A DNA stretch of 64,000 nt from an uncultured Clostridia bacterium (GTDB lineage: Bacteria > Bacillota > Clostridia > Christensenellales > Borkfalkiaceae), in the NCBI GenBank assembly GCA_934278995.1, contig CAKQWM010000003.1, positions 62,001 through 126,000 of the forward strand. Reading direction: 5' to 3'. Below are positions 61,242 to 64,000 of this stretch, in pieces; the first letter of the stretch is position 1; every line of letters begins with the position of its first letter. Under the pieces are notes generated by a model, which saw only the letters and a program-made list of their open reading frames with translations, had not been told where the DNA came from and did not search any database. Made by a program: the position numbers and the translations under genes.

Positions 61242-62490
61242 ATTTTATCGTTACGACTTCGCCGTAAGGCGTAAAACGCGATTCAAAAAACGCTTTTACG
61301 CACTTTATCATAACTTCGACGTCGTTTTTACCCGCGGTTTCTATGCTTGAATGCATAGCAAGTTGCGCTAAACCTATATCAACGGAATTCATCTGAAGTT
61401 TTGCGCTTTCGATAAGCCCGAGCGTTCCGCCGCAACGGATATCCGAGTTATTATAGTAGTCCTGATATTTAATTCCGTGGTTGTCGAGAATGGTTTTGAG
61501 TACGGCTGACGAATACCCGTCGGTAGAATAATTCGTGTGATGTTTTATAACTATTCCGCCGTTAAGATAAACTTTTTGCGAGGGATCGCTTTTTTCGGGG
61601 TGAGCGGGATGTACGGCGTGTCCGTTATCTACCGAAAGAATAAATCCGCTGTCTATGGCGGCATAATAATCGCCGTCCGTTTTACCGAGGTCGCAATTTA
61701 CGCGTTTTAAAACCGAAGGCAAAAAATCCGAATAAGCGCCCTGCTTGGTATGACTGCCTATTTCTTCGTTATCGTAAAGACAGGCAACCGAAACGCCGTA
61801 ATTGTTACAGTCGATTATCCCGTTTAAAAGAGAAAAACAACTCGTAAGATTGTCTATTCTCGGCGAACAAATATATTCGTTATCCGCCCCGGAATAAAAT
61901 GCTTTAACGGCAGGCGCGACAAAAATATCTCCGTCAACGATTTCCCCGTCACCGTACAAAACTTTATATAAATCGTCCTCTTTTCCTCCGATTAACGGCA
62001 ACATATCGTTCTGCACGGTAAGCAAAGCCTTTTCGTTGACTTCGGGATTATGATGAATACAAAGAGAAGGTATATTTACGTTAAAATCGCTGTCAACAAG
62101 TACGGTTTTTAAACCTTCTTCGGATTTTACGAAAAGCCTACCGCAAAGTTTAAGAGGAATGTTCATAAACGAGTAGCGTATAAGTCCTCCGTACGCCTCA
62201 ACGTTTACGCGCTTACCGCAGGGGCTGTCAAGAAGTTTTTTTCCCTTAACCCTTAACAGCGGAGAATCGGTATGCGCAAGCGCGATATTGAAAGCGTAAT
62301 GAGATAAATCCCCTACTTTAAAAGCAAGGATTGCGCTTCCGTTTTTTTCTATAAAATATTTACCGCCGACTTTCGCTTTAACGTTCGGTTCGTAAGGCAG
62401 AAACCCGTTTTCTATAAGCATATTCTTACTTACTTTTACGGTTGCGAAAGCATTAGTCGAATTATTCAAGTAATCAAGTATATCCGTCAT
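61240..62490 (-). CDS. apeB: M18 family aminopeptidase
   Basis: 416 residues from ATG 62490, selected because M18 proteins begin with a DYLNNSTNAFATV-type block; the frame is open upstream into engB. Metal-binding blocks ALAHTDSP, YDNEEIGSHTKQGA and AIDSGFILSVDNGHAVHPAHPEK, and HHTNYSTDG, are intact. It removes N-terminal residues, often acidic, from peptides. No clear Shine-Dalgarno; it starts 4 bases after the engB stop, so translation may be coupled. Confidence 0.92.
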   Translation of the reverse strand: MTDILDYLNNSTNAFATVKVSKNMLIENGFLPYEPNVKAKVGGKYFIEKNGSAILAFKVGDLSHYAFNIALAHTDSPLLRVKGKKLLDSPCGKRVNVEAYGGLIRYSFMNIPLKLCGRLFVKSEEGLKTVLVDSDFNVNIPSLCIHHNPEVNEKALLTVQNDMLPLIGGKEDDLYKVLYGDGEIVDGDIFVAPAVKAFYSGADNEYICSPRIDNLTSCFSLLNGIIDCNNYGVSVACLYDNEEIGSHTKQGAYSDFLPSVLKRVNCDLGKTDGDYYAAIDSGFILSVDNGHAVHPAHPEKSDPSQKVYLNGGIVIKHHTNYSTDGYSSAVLKTILDNHGIKYQDYYNNSDIRCGGTLGLIESAKLQMNSVDIGLAQLAMHSSIETAGKNDVEVMIKCVKAFFESRFTPYGEVVTIK

Positions 62491-62494
62491 AAAA

Positions 62495-63130
62495 TTATTC
62501 GGCGATTTCGCCGTCCTCACTGTAAAATTCTTCGTCTTCTTCAAAGCCGCGGGCAATCCTGACAGCGTTTTCTATAGCGTTAAGAACCTCTTCTTTACCG
62601 AGCCTTGTTTCGGCGGAAGTCGCTATCACGTTGTCTTTACCGAGGCCGAGTTTATTAGCAACGTAGCCCGCCTGAGTTTTTACTTTCGTTTTTGCGATTT
62701 TATCCGCTTTCGTAGCAACGAGCGTAAACGGAATGATTTCGGAATAAAACAAATTTATCATCAATTTATCTTCTTCCGTCGGATCGTGTCTTATATCGAC
62801 AAGCGCAATCGCATGGGTAATTTTTGTACAATCGAAAAAATCACTTAACGTCCGTGCCCATTTTTCCTTTTCGCTCTTGCTTACCTTCGCGTAGCCGTAA
62901 CCGGGTAAATCGGCAATGATAAATTCCCCGAAATCAAAATAATTGACAAGCCTCGTACGACCGGGTGTGTTAGACGTTCTGGCAAGTTTTTTCTGATTTG
63001 CAAGCATGTTTATGAACGAACTTTTGCCGACGTTAGACTTTCCGGCAACGCAAATTATAGGCTTTTCGGTGCGCAAAAAACCTTTTTTATCGGCTGCCGA
63101 AGTTATAAAAGTTGCGTTAACTATTTTCAT
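62495..63130 (-). CDS. engB: Ribosome biogenesis GTP-binding protein EngB (YsxC)
   Basis: 211 residues. G1 GKSNVGKSSF, G3 DLPGYGYAKV and G4 ATKADK, the full TRAFAC GTPase set, and an acidic C-terminal tail. Needed for late 50S assembly. The start is one base after the lon stop, and lon-engB is a conserved pair in Firmicutes. Confidence 0.96.
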   Translation of the reverse strand: MKIVNATFITSAADKKGFLRTEKPIICVAGKSNVGKSSFINMLANQKKLARTSNTPGRTRLVNYFDFGEFIIADLPGYGYAKVSKSEKEKWARTLSDFFDCTKITHAIALVDIRHDPTEEDKLMINLFYSEIIPFTLVATKADKIAKTKVKTQAGYVANKLGLGKDNVIATSAETRLGKEEVLNAIENAVRIARGFEEDEEFYSEDGEIAE

Positions 63131-63131
63131 T

Positions 63132-64000
63132 TTACACCTTTAAATCGTCTATGGCAACGGCAAAAATCTCCGAAACGTCGCTTACGGGAATAAACGTAAG
63201 TTTATCCGCTATGTTTTTGGGAACGTCTTCGATGTCTTTAACGTTCTTTTTGGGTATAATTACTTTGTATATGCCTGCTCTGAAAGCCGCAAGCGATTTT
63301 TCTTTTAACCCGCCTATCGGTAAAACCTTGCCTCTTAAAGTGATTTCACCCGTCATGGCGACGTCTTTGCGAACTTTTTTGTCCGTAAGAGCAGACAAAA
63401 TGGCAGTCGCCATGGTAACGCCCGCGCTCGGACCGTCTTTCGGCGTCGCGCCTTCGGGAATATGAATATGAATATCCTTTTCGGTAAAAACTTTTTCGTC
63501 TATTCCGTAAATACCTGCGTGCGCGCGGATATAACTTATTGCCGCTCTCGCGCTTTCTTTCATTACGTCGCCGAGTTTACCCGTAAGCAAAATTTCGCCT
63601 TTGCCGGGCATAACGCTAACTTCGATAGTAAGCGTTGTTCCTCCGTACATAGTCCAGGCAAGCCCGGTTGCGGCGCCGACTTCGTCTGCTTCGAGATTAT
63701 CGCTGTCGGAAAATCTCGGCGAACCCAAATAATCGGGCAAACTTTCGGGCGTAACGACTTGTTTTTTCAAAGCGCCTCTTTCGGCAAGTTTCGTCGCTAT
63801 TTTTCTTAAAACGGCGTCTATCTGTCTTTCAAGATTTCTTACGCCCGCCTCCAAAGTATAACCTTTTATTATCGCATCAATCGCTTCGTCTGTAAATTTG
63901 ACGTTTTTAGCCGTCAAGCCGTTTTTCTCAAGACGTTTCGGTATAAGATAAAGTTTTGCGATTTCGGCTTTTTCTTCCCTCGTATATCCGTCTAACGATA
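63132..64000 (-). CDS. lon: ATP-dependent protease Lon, C-terminal part (cut by window end)
   Basis: The frame remains open to the last base of the window, so the 5' part lies outside. What is seen: the end of the AAA+ module (LYLIPKRLEKNGL, ISYTLEAGVRNLERQ-like block as YTLEAGVRNLERQ) and the whole protease domain with catalytic Ser in KDGPSAGVTMATAI and Lys in GGLKEKSLAAFRAG. Lon degrades damaged and regulatory proteins. A TTG at 63917 is internal and not the start. Operon with engB. Confidence 0.96.
   Translation of the reverse strand, partial: SLDGYTREEKAEIAKLYLIPKRLEKNGLTAKNVKFTDEAIDAIIKGYTLEAGVRNLERQIDAVLRKIATKLAERGALKKQVVTPESLPDYLGSPRFSDSDNLEADEVGAATGLAWTMYGGTTLTIEVSVMPGKGEILLTGKLGDVMKESARAAISYIRAHAGIYGIDEKVFTEKDIHIHIPEGATPKDGPSAGVTMATAILSALTDKKVRKDVAMTGEITLRGKVLPIGGLKEKSLAAFRAGIYKVIIPKKNVKDIEDVPKNIADKLTFIPVSDVSEIFAVAIDDLKV

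Overview
The window looks like chromosomal housekeeping DNA from a spore-lineage Firmicute (Bacillota), most likely an uncultured Clostridia-type bacterium. The evidence is the gene set and gene orders: hrcA-grpE-dnaK-dnaJ behind a CIRCE element, mcsA-mcsB-clpC, trmR-trhP, tsaC-ywlE-rpiB-upp, engB beside lon, a DnaD/DnaI-type helicase loader pair, RNase J, CdaA and a SigK-type sporulation sigma factor. The standard code with UGA as a stop fits. No tRNA, rRNA, CRISPR array, prophage or insertion sequence was seen. The two ends cut through smc (left) and lon (right).

Layout. 1-7439 (+): smc, ftsY, a condensation-fold acyltransferase with a zinc-ribbon membrane partner, a secreted ComEC-type metallo-hydrolase, and murC. 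7447-9288 (-): a PadR-like regulator with a very long linker and four C-terminal membrane helices, behind a consensus promoter that holds a dyad. 9289-9766: a 478-base spacer with a perfect 17-bp-arm palindrome and a tandem 15-bp repeat, just ahead of a XerS-like tyrosine recombinase and hflX (+). 11964-18015 (-): a sugar-kinase-like gene and the HrcA-regulated chaperone operon. 18359-27455 (-): folA, thyA, a short-chain dehydrogenase, sigK, trhP, trmR, RNase J and valS. 27625-30233 (+): an ABC importer of the NMT1/SsuABC type. 30154-53569 (-): a long run including a YkvI-like transporter, a CDF transporter, pgi, the mcsA-mcsB-clpC-hpf stress operon, galU, upp, rpiB, ywlE, tsaC, dnaB, pepF, degV, lepB, an alpha/beta-hydrolase-fold protein and sbcC/sbcD. 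53772-56124 (+): dnaD and dnaI. 56201-60909 (-): yccF, a 36-residue membrane microprotein, cdaA, holA, comEC and a metallo-hydrolase. About 61010-61241 (+): an independent structured RNA. 61240-64000 (-): M18 aminopeptidase, engB and lon.

How parts fit together. McsB (arginine kinase), McsA, ClpC and the YwlE-type arginine phosphatase form an arginine-phosphorylation protein quality control set, with the ribosome hibernation factor hpf in the same operon; CtsR is absent from the operon head and McsA is short. trmR and trhP make methoxyuridine at the tRNA wobble position. ComEC lacks its usual C-terminal metallo-beta-lactamase domain while a membrane-anchored protein of that type sits elsewhere in the window. 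DnaB, DnaD, DnaI and HolA give much of the replication machinery.

The most interesting items are the structured RNA at 61010-61241, the membrane-tethered PadR protein with its likely operator, the palindrome beside the XerS-like recombinase (a dif candidate), the 36-residue membrane protein after cdaA, an SbcC without a zinc hook, and an alpha/beta-hydrolase with arginine at the nucleophile position. All names rest on reading the sequence and remembered family features; no searches were run.
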